In this document: positions 22,081 through 34,290 of the stretch, piece after piece | Position numbering within the stretch: position 1 is the stretch's first letter | How the letters are laid out: each line of letters starts with the position of its first letter | Origin: Limonium bicolor | Lineage: Eukaryota; Streptophyta; Magnoliopsida; Caryophyllales; Plumbaginaceae | NCBI GenBank assembly: GCA_023374045.1 | Contig: CM041776.1 | Coordinates: forward strand, 119,865,000-119,928,999 | Reading direction: 5' to 3' | DNA length: 64,000 nt | Translations under genes and position numbers: made by a program | Notes under the pieces: generated by a model | Database searches by the model: none | What the model was told of the DNA's origin: nothing | What the model saw: only the letters and a program-made list of their open reading frames with translations

Positions 22081-23283
22081 CAAACTCTTAATATTAACTT
22101 GTTTAATTTTAAGAAAGAGGGCTTAACTTGAAAATGTTTATTTATGGCTTTATTACTTTGTTTGTTTACTCTCGTGCGCACTTTAAATTTTTGCACCCCT
22201 GCATCATATGAGAGCGAGGGTCCACACAACCAGTTTCACCCCGGGACCCATCTAGGGTCCCCTGTCAGGGACTCACACCTTTTAGGTGATGTGAATAAGC
22301 GGGGGAAAAGAGGAGGATGTCGTCTAACCACATCCCCTTAATACCTGGGCCTTAGCCCCAAGCGTTTTCCTGGCAGTGTCCTTACCAAGCCCATTGTTTG
22401 GTCAGTCAAAGACCCGGCCGTAGACGCACACCTTCAGGTGATGTGAAAAAAGTGGGGAAGCCCAAAGAGAATAGCGTGCAAGCCCTATTCCTTTGTGGTG
22501 ACCTGGGCCCAAGCCCCAAGCACCTCTCCGGATCGATCCATACCCGGTTGAATTTAAACATCTAGTGAGGACATGTTGAATTTGTGTGAGCCTTGTTTGC
22601 TTGTATGATCGGTCCATTACCTAGCCTAGAGGTTGATAGGAACTTCTCCTACATTAACCTAGCCCAACCCGAATTGGCAGCTCTACTTGTTTGCGGCCCA
22701 GAGGTCCTGTTTGGTTCAATATGTGAGTCGTTCGGGCTTCAGCCCAAAAGCTTAGACTTAGGTGATTTCTCTTCTGGCCCAACTTGAATTATCCAATTAG
22801 TTCTAGGCCCAAAAAAGAAATCCACCTGAACTTGAAATAACCCACAAGTTCTGAAAATAAAATCTTTTTCCGCTTAGCAACCACCTTCTCTGGCCCAAAG
22901 AAAGTTAGGCCCATTTGTTATTTAGGGACCATTCCAGCCCATGTGCTTTACTCCAGGCCCAAACACATTCCGGCCCAAGGGCTCATTCTAGACTAGGTAG
23001 ACTTCTTATTCGGGCCCTAACCCAAAACCCTAGACCTAGGTGTCACCTCTCAGGCCCTGTCAAAGCCATCTGTGTAGATTTCAGTCCAAATTCCAGTTCA
23101 TAGTCTGAAAGATACTTCAGCCCAAACACCTCATTTTCTGGGTATCCTGGCCCACTTGCTTTCAGCCTAAGCCTGTTTTGATCTACCTTGTGAAGTGTCA
23201 TTCTCACCTTAGTGTCTTTCAACCCACTTCCTCTTGTTAGCTAATAATGGACTTCTTGGAAACAGGCAAGCCCGAATCCAGAT
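22081..23283 (+). other. 5' untranslated region of element C
   Basis: No gene seen. It holds two imperfect copies of a block about 156 bases apart (starting near 22272 and 22428), each with CACACCTT...AGGTGATGTG followed by GTGGGG/GCGGGG, then CCTGGGCC...AGCCCCAAGC. From about 22500 to 23165 it is studded with GGCCCA or AGCCCA (over ten copies), the reverse of the plant site II motif TGGGCC/T. Confidence 0.6.
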
Positions 23284-24541
23284 ATGGCGGAAGAAGGAAA
23301 TCCGATCAACACCGAGACCCAGTTGGCCGCTGTGCTGCAAAGGTGCAAGGTCTTGGAGTCCATTGTCAAGGAACTGAGGAGTAAGGCTAATCTCCAGGAG
23401 ACAAATCAGCACACTCTGGAAGAGCTTGTGGATGAAAATCTTAATCGTAGTTACATCGAGATTGACTCTGTTAGGGCCCAAGATCCTCAAACATGTATGG
23501 GGAAGGATGTTCCTGACAACCAACTAGCTGCAGAGGTCAAAAGGGTTTTGAAAAGGATTGAGCGCATAGAGAAAGCCAACAAACCAGCTGGCTTCGATTA
23601 TTTCCCCACGGCGTCGTATCCTGAAGTTGATCTTCCCCTAAAGCTGAAGCTACCTACACTTGCTTTGTACAAGGGTTCCTCGGATCCAGATTCACTTGGC
23701 TATGTTCGATCGGGAAATGTCCATCTTGGGGCTCAATGACATGCAAAAAGCCAAAGTTTTCGCACGCTATCTAGACGAAACTCCTCAGCGTTGGTATCTC
23801 ACTCAGAAGATGAATACCAAAACCTACGAGGAGGTTTGCGAGGCTTTCCTAAATCATTTCGATTATGATAAGAACCTTGAGGTCACCAGAATCGATCTGG
23901 CAGGAACTCGACAGAAAGACGGTGAGTCCATGTCTGACTTCATCAAGCGTTGGAGGAGAAAGGCTGCAGCCATGCCTACCAGAATGGACGAGCAGGAGCA
24001 AATCCGCATGATAATTGAGAACATGCGAAAACAACACAACCATGAGCTAAAATTTATGTACTTTCCGAGTTTGGACATGTTGATGGGACAAGTCGGTATT
24101 CTAGAGGAAAGGATTCATAAGGAAGGTTTGGAGCTCGAGTGCTCAAGAAACTCCGGCAGTGGCTCCAAATTATCTAAGCCAGGACCAGAAAAGGCTTATC
24201 TTCAGACAGTAGCTTGCGCTCAAAGCAGTTTTCCCAGAAGTGAATATGGTTCAACGACCTAGATCTCCGCATCAAAACCTTAGGACAGTACCCTTACCGC
24301 GCCGAGACTCATCGCAAAGGGAATTCACCAACATTGGCCGAGCACCAAGTCAGGCGTTTGAAGAGCTTTAGAAGAGAAACCTGCTACAGTCCCTGGCCCC
24401 TCAGCCAGGAACCACTCATTTGGGGAGGCCCTTAATCAATTCTGCCACTACCATCAGTTGCCTGGCCATTATGCTGACAATTGCCGAGCATTGAAGCACA
24501 AGATTCAAGACCTCCTCGAGCAAGGAGTCCAATTTTTCTAA
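23284..24541 (+). pseudogene. Gag of element C (frameshifted)
   Basis: The ATG at 23284 begins MAEEGNPINTETQLAAVL, followed by a coiled-coil-like stretch (VLKRIERIEKANK). The capsid-like part contains KLKLPTLALYKGSSDP, MSILGLNDMQKAKVFARYLD, PQRWYLTQ, YEEVCEAFLNHFDYD and SMSDFIKRWRRKAAAMPTRM. A frame change near 23690 (GATTCACTTGG, one base short) splits it; a stop at 24262 and another at about 24370 follow. The C-terminus, in yet another frame, is FCHYHQLPGHYADNCRALKH then a QDLLEQGVQFF end at 24541. This C-x2-H...G-H...C-x2-LKHKIQ tail is typical of Ogre/Tat gag. No pol follows. Confidence 0.8.
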
Positions 24542-26640
24542 GTGTGCAGATCGTTTTCTTGCATCTTCAAATTTTCCTAGTAGCTTATTAGTTAGTTTTC
24601 AGTCACCTCTGATTGTAATCTTTACGTTTCTTTCATGATTCATAAATAAAATCATAGTTCCATTTTCACAACTCCTGTACAAACCATTTTTCATTCATCG
24701 AAAAAAGAAAAAAACAAAATAGTTTTTTAAGGAAAAGGATCACGAAGCAATCATTTTCTGACTATGCAATGGAACGGCTTGTCTCTTGTTTCTAAAAATT
24801 TGAACATGCCTAACAAACACCACAACTCACCCCATAATATTAAACAACCCACAAAGAGGTTCAAAGTCCACATTTATCGAATTGTTGTCACAAACCCCAA
24901 ATCAATACTGGGGGCAATCTAAGTTTAAGTTCGTCGTCTTTTATCTTTTGTTTAAATGTGCGAACGAGTTTCCAAGTGAAAATCTCACGAGAGTGTCTTG
25001 AGTGGTAAAACCATGAGTGAACGAGCGTGTCATTTTTACACGACTCTGGTAAGACCACATTCATAGGTGAGGTAAATGGCATAACTCTGACCGAAGGAGA
25101 TAATTTGTAAATTTACTCTGAGACCTGTGAAAAGTAACAAGGAACGGATACACAACTATCAGGAATGACGAAGCACCTAGGTACAACACCACATAGCCAA
25201 AAGCTTGTAGACCCTATCATTAAACCCTAGGCACCCCCGTTGAGCCTTTCGTATATCCCTTTTCGATATTATGAGCTCCACAAAATAACCCAGCCAATGA
25301 TGAATGTCCGACCTGGTGACCAAAGGAAGCGAGGATCCTGACTCTCAGATAACATTCTCATCAGTCCAAAGAAGCAATGCCGCAATCAGCGTGACGAAGC
25401 GATCCGCAAATGGTCCAAGAATGACACAGGATCAATAGAGCTCACATCAAAACAGCTCACGAAGCCCAAAACGGGAAACACAAGAACCCCGAGGGCAAAG
25501 TCAAGAAAGGATAAAGAAAAAAAAGGCAAACCCGAAGCGCCTCGAAGAAGTCCAAATGACAAAAAAGAGAAATGGTGTAAAGGACAACTCCAAAAGTCCA
25601 GGTCCAGAAGCTCGAAAACAACGTCAACATGAAGCAGCCAGACAACTTCAAGACAATGAAGATGAATCCGAGAGAAGACGCAAGTTGCAGCTTTGGTCAC
25701 CCATTTAAGCTCCACATACCTCAAACATCCCTCCATGATCCCGTCGTCTTTCATCACACCCTATGGCCACGTTATAAGCTTTAAAGACTTCCGACTTGAT
25801 AGTTGTGTGTCCAATCACGTGAAAGTAACAGATCAAATGCGTAAATCCATCAAATATCGAATTCAATGGTTTAGAAGTTATGACCATGAGCGAGAAATGA
25901 GTGCAAACACCGACCACATCGAGTGTAGGTTAGGAAGCACCACATCAAAGAATAAGCCTCAACCCTGTGAGGATGAAACTTGTTCGCACGTTTAATCAAA
26001 GAAAATACTGGGGGCAATCGATCGTTCCGATCGATTGCCATGAACTCTAGCTCGGATTGTCCTAAGGAAAAATACTGGGGGCAATTGTTGGTTCCAACAA
26101 TTGCCATGTCAACACCAATTGAAACCCAAAGCTTGAGCACCACCATCCCACCACAGACACACATAAGCCCTTACCACCACACACACACTCTCAAGCCCAT
26201 CATAAATCACAACCCAATCCCTGGTCTGTCACAAATCCTGAACACCGGCAAAAGCCTTCAGCACCACAACAAACCACACACTTCCACCAATGACATGTTC
26301 ATTTTTCAAGAAACAAGTTGCGGATTTGGAATTTTTAGTCAGGAAATCGTCATTTCACTTTCTTTTTTCAGCAGAGTCTTTCTCAAGCATTGCCATGTTT
26401 GACACATTTTCCAACAGTTTCTTGTTTTGGCAAGCTTCCAACAAACACTTTAGTCGCATTTTACAACTTTTGCATAACACCTCAACAATGCCAAGTTTGG
26501 CACCTTTTCCAACAGTTTCCTGTTTTGAACGAGTATCTTTCATATATTTTGATTGCATACATTGCCATGTTTGGGACTCCGGTAATCATTTTTCATCATT
26601 TGCACGAGACCATTATCTTTCTAACCCATTTTTAGTTCGA
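24542..26640 (+). other. Noncoding region after gag in element C
   Basis: No protease, reverse transcriptase or integrase found. The stretch is conserved with decayed element G (60560-61314 and 63645-64000), including an A-rich tract near 24705. The polypurine-like TACTGGGGGCAAT occurs three times: 24908, 26007 and 26074. The last two run into perfect hairpins. Confidence 0.6.
26013..26105. other. Two sister hairpins with shared outer and different inner stems
   Basis: GGCAATCGATCG-ttc-CGATCGATTGCC (26013-26039) and GGCAATTGTTGG-tt-CCAACAATTGCC (26080-26105). Both are perfect 12-bp stems. The outer six pairs are identical (GGCAAT/ATTGCC), the inner six differ on both arms so pairing is kept. 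Each is preceded by AAATACTGG and followed by ATG. Confidence 0.85.
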
Positions 26641-26649
26641 GACCCAAAA

Positions 26650-27010
26650 TCAGTGCGAGACCCATCATTTCAAGACTTTAGTACAAGACATCTCCATTCA
26701 GTGCGTGACCCAGAATCAGTGCGAAATCCAGCTTTTTCTTCATCCATTTAGTACGAGACTTCAGTGCGAGACCATGCATCTTCATCAGTGCGAGACCATG
26801 CATCTTCATCAGTGCGAGACCATGCATCTTCATCAGTGCGATACCATCACCTTCATCAGTGCGAGACCTACCCTTCATCAGTGCGAGACCTATCACCTTC
26901 ATCAGTGCGAGACCTATCACCTTCATCAGTGTGAGACCGAGCATCATCATCCAGTGCGAGACCAGTACGAGACCTAGTATCATCTTCAGTGCGAGACAAG
27001 TACGAGACAG
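26650..27010. repeat. 24-bp minisatellite in the 3' noncoding part of C
   Basis: Unit TCAGTGCGAGACCATGCATC+TTCA, perfect at 26761-26784, 26785-26808 and 26809-26832, with drifted copies before and after (core GTGCGAGACC). It creates a chance ORF rich in HQCET. Confidence 0.85.
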
Positions 27011-27028
27011 GGCGTGATCTAAGTTGGC

Positions 27029-27164
27029 GGGGCAGAGGCAATAAGTCCCCATCTTAATGTCAACTTCTCGGGAGAAACAACTAGTGGGCAGTGGCAATAA
27101 GTCCCCTTGGTAATCTAGAAGTTATCCCAGCACCCCAGTTGGTGGGCAGAGGCAATAAGTCCCC
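27029..27164. repeat. Three spaced copies of a 21-base box
   Basis: GGGCAGAGGCAATAAGTCCC or its T variant at about 27029, 27086 and 27143, spaced 57 bases. Confidence 0.75.
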
Positions 27165-27219
27165 ATAGTATACCAACCAGGAGCATTGGAACGGGTTTCG
27201 GTCCCCAGAGCATCCGAGC

Positions 27220-27293
27220 GTCATCAGCATCATCAGCATCGTCAGCATCATCAGCGTCATCAGCATCGTCAGCATCATCAGCATCACTAGCAT
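27220..27293. repeat. (ATCAGC)n microsatellite
   Basis: About 12 units of ATCAGC/GTCAGC/ATCGTC. Confidence 0.9.
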
Positions 27294-27334
27294 TTCAGCA
27301 TTCTTGCATTTGCATACCACCCAATTTTCACTTG

Positions 27335-27560
27335 TTAGGTTGTCAACGCCTTAGAATCGCTTGACATTATCTTATTTTCACATTTTAGGTAGTCAACGCC
27401 TTGGAATGGCTTGACATCATTTCATTCATTATAGGTAGTCAACGCCATAGAATAACTTGACATTGCATCATCCTCATAGGTAGTCAACGCCTTAGAATCG
27501 CTTGACATCCCTTCCACTTTACTCATAGGTAGTCAGCGCCTTAGAACAGCTCGACACAAC
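27335..27560. repeat. Five 45-50-bp tandem units
   Basis: TAGGTAGTCAACGCCTTAGA+ATCGCTTGACAT with variable spacers, at about 27335, 27386, 27431, 27477 and 27526. Four units keep GTCAA...TTGAC arms. Confidence 0.85.
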
Positions 27561-27662
27561 TTGTCGGACTTCAATTGCATGTGGGGTCTTTTAAGATCCA
27601 AAATTTTGGGGGTATCGCTCAAGCATCAACTAGCCTTCTCATTTCCATTACAAAGTCTAGTT

Positions 27663-27676
27663 GACGGGGGGCAATC
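27663..27676 (+). other. Polypurine tract of element C
   Basis: GACGGGGGGCAATC directly before the 3' LTR start TGTTATACCC. Confidence 0.8.
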
Positions 27677-29437
27677 TGTTATACCCAAAATTTCAACCCC
27701 CCGGAAGAGAGTCTCTACTAATAGGCTAGTTTGGTCAAGTAGCGAGGGTTCCCAGTTCGATCGGAACATTTCAGAGTACCAGGGACAGCTTAGTCATCTC
27801 CAGGGGCGCTTTCGTAATTTTTCAAGGCTCCTAAGCCCCCTATAGGCTTTCTCTCTCCTCCAAATAAGGGTCAAATCAGTTCAAAATGCTTTGAAATTTT
27901 AACCCATGATAGAGGATGGCATTTTGGGCATAATGGCGTTGGAATTTCGATTTTTCGAGTTTCCAATAATTTTCTAGCAAATTCTGATTGAATCTGGCGA
28001 GAAATTGAATTTAAAAATATTCCAATATCCAAAAATTCGATTCCACTTTAGAAAATTCAGAAATATTATCCTTTACCCATGTGTAAAATTTCATAATCAA
28101 ATTCCTTTTGGAAGCCCTTGAGCTAAAACGTCGGTAAATCTCGGTTTTTACCGGATTTTTCTATCTTTAAGGAAGCCTATATAAGGAACCTTATCCCATG
28201 ATCAAAGGAGAACCTCAAGAACCCTAGACTCTCAAAGAAGGCAGCCGTCTCTCTTTCTCCACGTTTTTGAACTCCAGAGCCAGAATCAAACACCGGAATC
28301 TCACCAAAATCAACACCAAAACATATTTTTCAACTCCCACAACATCATCAATCATCAAAACCCCACAAAAACACCACCAACACGTGAAGAACAGCAAGAA
28401 CAACCAACAACCAGAAGCTTGGTTCGAAATCCTCTCGGGTCTGCCATCAACGGAGCGCTCGACGAATCCCGGTGTGAAGAATCACCGTGAATCCGAAGGT
28501 AAAACAGGTAGAAATCCCACTTTCCTAACTCTCCACGGTTTTATCTGTCTTGCCTCAAAATTTGGGCTCAAACTAACCCCTCTACGCTTCTGTATTACTG
28601 TTTGTTTAAGCTTCTATCCAATAACTTGTTTACCAAGTTTCGTGTTTAATTCGAATTCAAATTGAGAACTTTCAATCACTGACGTCTTGTACATCTTTCA
28701 GGCTACACACCCATAAAATTTGAGCCAAAAACACCTTCGGGAACAGCCTCAACGCCGCCGTCCGAGGGCGGTCCGCACCCACGGACGTCATGTCCGGGGT
28801 CCCGGACTCCCTGTCCGTAAGCTCGGACGGCTGCGGGTTTTTTTAATTTTTAAAATTTTAGGTTTTCTAATAATGTCCGGGCCCACGGACAGCCTATCCG
28901 TGGCCCCGGACTTTACAATTTTCTGTTTTCTGTTTAATTCGACTTTTATTTTCATATTGGTTAACTGGGGTCCGTGGTCTCGGACATGGGGTCCGTGGCT
29001 ACGGACGTAAGCAAAATTCGACCTAATCCTGCCTCCGAAACCCTAGTTTAGATAGCTTTTAATTTCACTTTAATTTTCTGTCAAAAAATGTTAAAAAACA
29101 CAAAAAAACAGAAGCTCGCGCACTTAGGTTAAAACGACTCGTAATAAGCCGTAAATAAACCAAGTAGAGGAAAAACGACCTAGGAGGGGTAATGAAAGTA
29201 ATTTGAACCCTAATTAAGTCGAATATCAAGCCCCCGAACCCAAACTCTCCTTTCCTAATTTGATCTAGGTTAAAATTAGGTGGCGACTCATAATAGGTTC
29301 CAGTGAGCTAGCTTAGGTTTTAATAATTATTGTTATATGACATAGTTATTAATCTTAGGCTATAAGTGGACCTAAAACCCGATTAGATCCCAATCAAGTT
29401 AATCCACATAGGATAGGGTTTAAAATCGAGGCTCACA
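27677..29437 (+). repeat. 3' LTR of element C
   Basis: Copy of 20292-22059 with scattered substitutions and small indels; ends CTCACA, then CAAAT target duplication. Confidence 0.9.
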
Positions 29438-29826
29438 CAAATCCGAGCCCAAGGAGTTTCCTTAGGACAACTCGGATCAAACCCCTTTACATACCGTTCA
29501 CCAAGACCTAAGATGCGCAGTGTAGTCCACTAGCTCGTCAAGCGTCCGTGTCTGAAGTATAATCTAAAAGGTATTAAAACTATAAGTCAGTCTCCATGAC
29601 TAACTACATCCGGTACTTCCGAATAACAAGTAACCCCGACAGTTCATCCCTGTTTTCTATAGTTGTTTGTTACGGGTTTCTCTAAACCGGTCGGCTTTGT
29701 TACTAAAACTCGTATGTCAAAACATTTCGACTGTTAAGTTTAATTCACTATATTTCTTAAATCTTATCCACCACTAGATTTAGGTATATAACCTATAGCT
29801 GCATGTATGCATGCATTATTATATTA

Positions 29827-30099
29827 CTCCCTCCTGTTCTAAATATAAGTCGTTTTAGGCTTTAGAATTATGTTCAAATTATAAGTCGTTTTAGACTTTT
29901 TGTATCTATCTTTCTACTTTTACCCTTTCTACTTTTCTAATTATTATTATCATTACACTCTACTTTTTATCTTACCAATAAAGTATACTTACTTTTTTAT
30001 TCTCCCAATACAAAAAGTAAGGGTATACTAGTCTTTTTAAACTCTTTCTTAAAAGTTGTGAAAAAGTCTAGAATTACTTATAATTAGAACAGGAGGGAG
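29827..30099. mobile_element. Stowaway-like MITE, 273 bp
   Basis: Terminal inverted repeats CTCCCTCCTGTTCTAAATAT and its inverse ending ATTAGAACAGGAGGGAG, flanked by TA on both sides. The right LTR of array B lacks it at the matching site (about 39898), so it inserted after the LTR copies separated. ATAAGTCGTTTTAG is repeated inside one end. Confidence 0.9.
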
Positions 30100-33000
30100 T
30101 ATATTGTATTATTTTCCACCATCCATATATTACATTGTATTATATTATCCATTATCTTAGCAAATAATATTTGCATCCAAAAACTCACAACTTATAGTTT
30201 ATAAACTATTTCCATGTAATAACCACCACCATTATATTATATGGTTCCCAACCATATTATATATTCATCCTTATATACATTATTCTTGTGTATGTATATA
30301 TTTACCGCGTAGGTAAATTTCGTGAGTTACATAAAACTCTTATATTATATGTTACATTTTATCATCTTATATTAGATGATTATTCCCATTAGTTGTATTA
30401 TATTACACAACTTATATTAAGATTATTATCCTAATATTATGTAACATTTTATGTTGTATATTTACAACTCCTAAGGTTTATTCCATAAATACCTTAGTTT
30501 ATAAATCTTATTTATTTATAGCTTGTCACATTATTTAATGTGAATATCCTTACTTATTAATTCCCTTTAAAACCACATTAATACCATATAATTGTTATAA
30601 CATTTATAACATTATAAACCCTAGTCTAAAATTCATATTCCAACTTTTATAAATTCGGTACAGCCCTTTTATTTCATTTAAATTCTATTTTGTCCACATA
30701 ACATTATGTAATGTTATACCATATACTAATATCATTTAATGTGATAATTTAATTTTCTTTAACTTATAACATATAGTTTTTATAGAAAACTATTTATTAT
30801 TGCCGCATGGGCACCATATCAAACCATATTCTTTTTCCATATACCATAGTTTTCTTTATTTACAAAATCACCCCATCATATTACCATGTTATATATATCA
30901 TATAATATAACATTTCTAACTTATAAAAAAGGTATAACCTATGGTTATATTTTTTGTAAATTCCGAACAGACCCGTAACTGTTCTATAATTGCCATTTGG
31001 CCCCATTTATAACATATAGTTTTATAATACCATTAAAACTATATATTATACACATATCTTATTAAATACCCTTATATAATTCTAAAAATCACCAAATTTC
31101 ACCAAAGGGTTATAAATATCCTTATTAACCCATATACTTTCGGTATTTGCTATACCACCACATACATTTCTCCAAAATGTCATAATGACATAATAACTAT
31201 ATATTATACATATATAGTTTATCTTAATTCCAAAACCAACCAAATAAATTCGTAAAAATTCCTAATAACCCATGGGTGTTTATAATACCATTTACACCCT
31301 TAATTTTCGGTAATAACATATTCACCACATATGTTATAAAATTGTTACAATTAAATACTTATCTTACAATAAAACCTTAAATAAATTATCTAACTTATTT
31401 AATTTGGTCAAAACCTACCATATGGTCAAGGTTGACCACCTTAATATTTCCTTGACCATTAATTCCTAATAATTACGGTTTGCACCCATACTTTTTAGAA
31501 ATTACCATTTAACCACCAAAACTTTATAAAATCTTATAATTTTTATTTAAACTCTTTTTAACCTCAAACTTTCGGCTTAATTATTGTATAGCCCCCAAAT
31601 TTAATTTAATTATGTTTTAGACCCTTATAATATGCGGTAATGCATATATATCACCTAAACTTAAATAAAACCTTATAAATGCATAAATAAAATGGCCTAA
31701 AGTACATGGCCTTATTACAAACATTGGCTTATAAAATAAATTACACATAAATGTCCAAAAATGCATTAAACTCTCGCCCCTTACACATATTTTTCCATAT
31801 TTACCAATTTTCCACATAATGTCTTAAATTTGACAATTATGTTAATTAATTAGTTAGATAAATTTACCAAACCATTCCTTAATCACCTAAGGTCAAAATA
31901 AGACCTTATTAACCCATTCACTCACGGCACAAATTATACACATATGTATAATTACATATTAATATACCAAGTGAAGGTTTAAGTGATTTATACCTTGTTT
32001 GATTTCGGCTGCTTAGGAATAAAATTTCCACAACTTCTATTACATGTTTTCAAACAGCAATTAAGGCATAGTTAGTCTCCAAGTAAGATCTAACCATAAG
32101 AAGTGTTTTAATGTATATTTCAAGGTAAAATTTACCTTAGAATAACAAGGTGACCAAGGGTTGTCTTCGGCCTAAATTTACAGAATCAAAAGAGCATCAA
32201 AAGATATACTAAACCAAGGCTTTAAAGCGGTATAACTTAGATTCGAAGATGGCTAATTTTTACCTTGTTTAAAATGCCAAAAATGATGTTTTAGGCTTGG
32301 ATCTGGCTATACCTTGAAGCTCTTGATAGATCCACTGAATAAGTATGTTAAGAAGAATATTATAAGGCTAGGAGAACAGGTTTTACAACCGGATCTAAAG
32401 AGAATCAAAAGATAAGTGCTTAAGGCACATTTTTGTACCTTAAGAACAAGATTAGCTTTCTCCACATTCTTCCTTTGTTAAGGCCAAGATTTGCCCTTCA
32501 TTTAACCTCCAACACAACCTAGATCCATGGATGGAAATGGTTGATGCTTAGATCCACCGAAAGAGGAGAGATTTGTGAAGAAATTAAACATAAAAAGGCT
32601 TAATAAGCTTAGCTATGTCAATTGGTGTTATCCTATGTTCTTGGCATGTTAGCCACGGTGTGGAGAAGCAAAGAGAGGATGGAGGAGGCCTTGTGTCGGC
32701 TAGGAAGCAAGGCTAATGAGAGAGATAGGTCAAATTTCTCTTAAAACACATTTTTGACTTGTTAATGATTTTAGTGTGTGATGACTCACCATAGATGGGT
32801 GGCATCGATTATTGGAGGGGCTGAATGGGGTCTCACACGTTTTTTGAAGGCTGAATAAATCAAGGAATCAAAAAGTGTGACATATAGACTATAATATGAT
32901 AAAGGTAAAAGTAGTCCCTTAATTTAAGGAATGTGTTGGAACCTTGTCCCTTGAGCTTGCAAGTGGCAAAAATAGACCCCCCCTGCTTGTGGATGTCGAA

Positions 33001-34138
33001 TCCATGGGGTCCAAGGGGTCAAACTTTGACCTCTTGACCATTCTTAGTCAATGTTGACTCAAACGGGCCCCCTTTTAGGGTTTATTAATATTTTAATATA
33101 AATTTGTAAAAATTTGTAAATTTCTGGAATTAAATTCCCAATATGATATAATATGATATATTATCATATTTAAAGGTAATTATAACCTTTATGCCTGTTA
33201 AAAACCAATTTAGAAGGCAATTACACAAAAATGTGCTTTAAGGTGTTTTAGTGCACATTTTGTGTCGCAAGGTGTTTCTGAGCTCTATTTTCTTTGAGAA
33301 CGGTTTCATTGTGTTCCTTAGATGATAAGTGATCTTAGGAATCCAATTATATATAAAATAGAGTTCATTAGACCTTTAAGGTTTTCTTAGAGCACATTTT
33401 TGCCCTTCTTGACCTTGAAGCATGAAATTCTTGTTCTTTGTGTTTGGATATTGTCCAACACTTTTAATATGTTTAGTTATGTGTTAATAAGCTTAGGACA
33501 AAGTTTTAGGTCCTAAGAAGTTCATTTGGGTATTTATTTATCCTAAACAGCCAAAGGGTGCAACATCTTGCTTTGTGTTGACCACTGTTGTTCTCAATTG
33601 ACTTTTAAAGCATGTTTAAGCCTTATTTAATGTGATTAGATGTTTAATCCATATTTTATTAGTTTGGGGTATTTCAGTCTACCCCCCTTAAAATGACTTC
33701 GTCCCGAAGTCGCTTAATCAAATAGGTTTGTATATTAATGTATAACTACCCATTATTCTCATAATATATATCTTTGTGATATATCATTTACACACATCGT
33801 ATTGTGCTTATATAGCACATAGCCATCACTTTGTGGCGTTAGTTCAATCATATATGGATATAGGTGATCCATCAGCACCATTATTTCCTATCAATTCTAC
33901 AAACCCTGACAACCTCCCCAAGGTGTCCATAACATACCATCGTTCCAAATTCCATATCTAATGATTCATTTCGTATCTAGGCGATACCATATGTAATCAT
34001 TCTACAAAGCAATATAAATATATATCACAAGTAGTTAAGAAAAATACTACACACATGGGTGTAAATACAATATTCAAACAGGTATCTCATAAGATACATA
34101 CATATAAGTGCACATCACACACCAAACAAACCAACAAT

Positions 34139-34290
34139 GTACGCCCCACGTACCAAACATAACCAACAAAAACCTTGTGTGCCCCGCACACCACCAATTC
34201 ACTGTATGTCATGCATACAAAACAACCAAATAAACAAACCTGTATGCCCCGCATACCACAAACTACAAAACTTAGTGCACACACGTGCAC
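34139..34290. other. String of five mini-hairpins (B2)
   Basis: Same five as in B1. GTACG-cccca-CGTAC at 34139-34153 and GTATG-ccccg-CATAC at 34242-34256 show that loops change while stems stay paired. Confidence 0.8.

Larger units (their letters stand above)
20292..29437 (+). mobile_element. Element C: Ogre/Tat-like gag-only LTR retrotransposon
   Basis: LTRs 20292-22059 and 27677-29437 (about 1.76 kb, roughly 2% different over the first 450 bases by eye) bound a 5.6-kb internal region. CAAAT flanks it at 20287-20291 and 29438-29442, and the empty site ATCAACCAAATCCGAGCCC is seen at about 39517. The primer site TGGCGACTCTGCTGGGGA differs from the initiator-Met site of the other elements. I recall this TGGCGACTC...GGGGA form, matching tRNA-Arg, from Ogre/Tat elements. 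Only a broken gag is encoded. The 3' noncoding part carries several tandem repeats, a described habit of Tat-lineage elements. Confidence 0.85.
18927..33676 (-). repeat. Middle (shared) LTR of array B, interrupted by element C and a MITE
   Basis: Segments 18927-20291 and 29443-33676 align end to end with the right LTR (38166-43483). The break holds element C with its CAAAT duplication; a MITE lies at 29827-30099. It starts TGTAACACCCC beside the B1 primer site and ends GGGGTATTTCA beside the B2 polypurine tract, so it is shared by both copies. Remaining sequence is AT-rich and noncoding. Confidence 0.88.

Noticed and set aside
26678..27097. ORFs full of HQCET or LALMKMHG repeats
   Set aside because: Translations of the 24-bp minisatellite in noncoding sequence.
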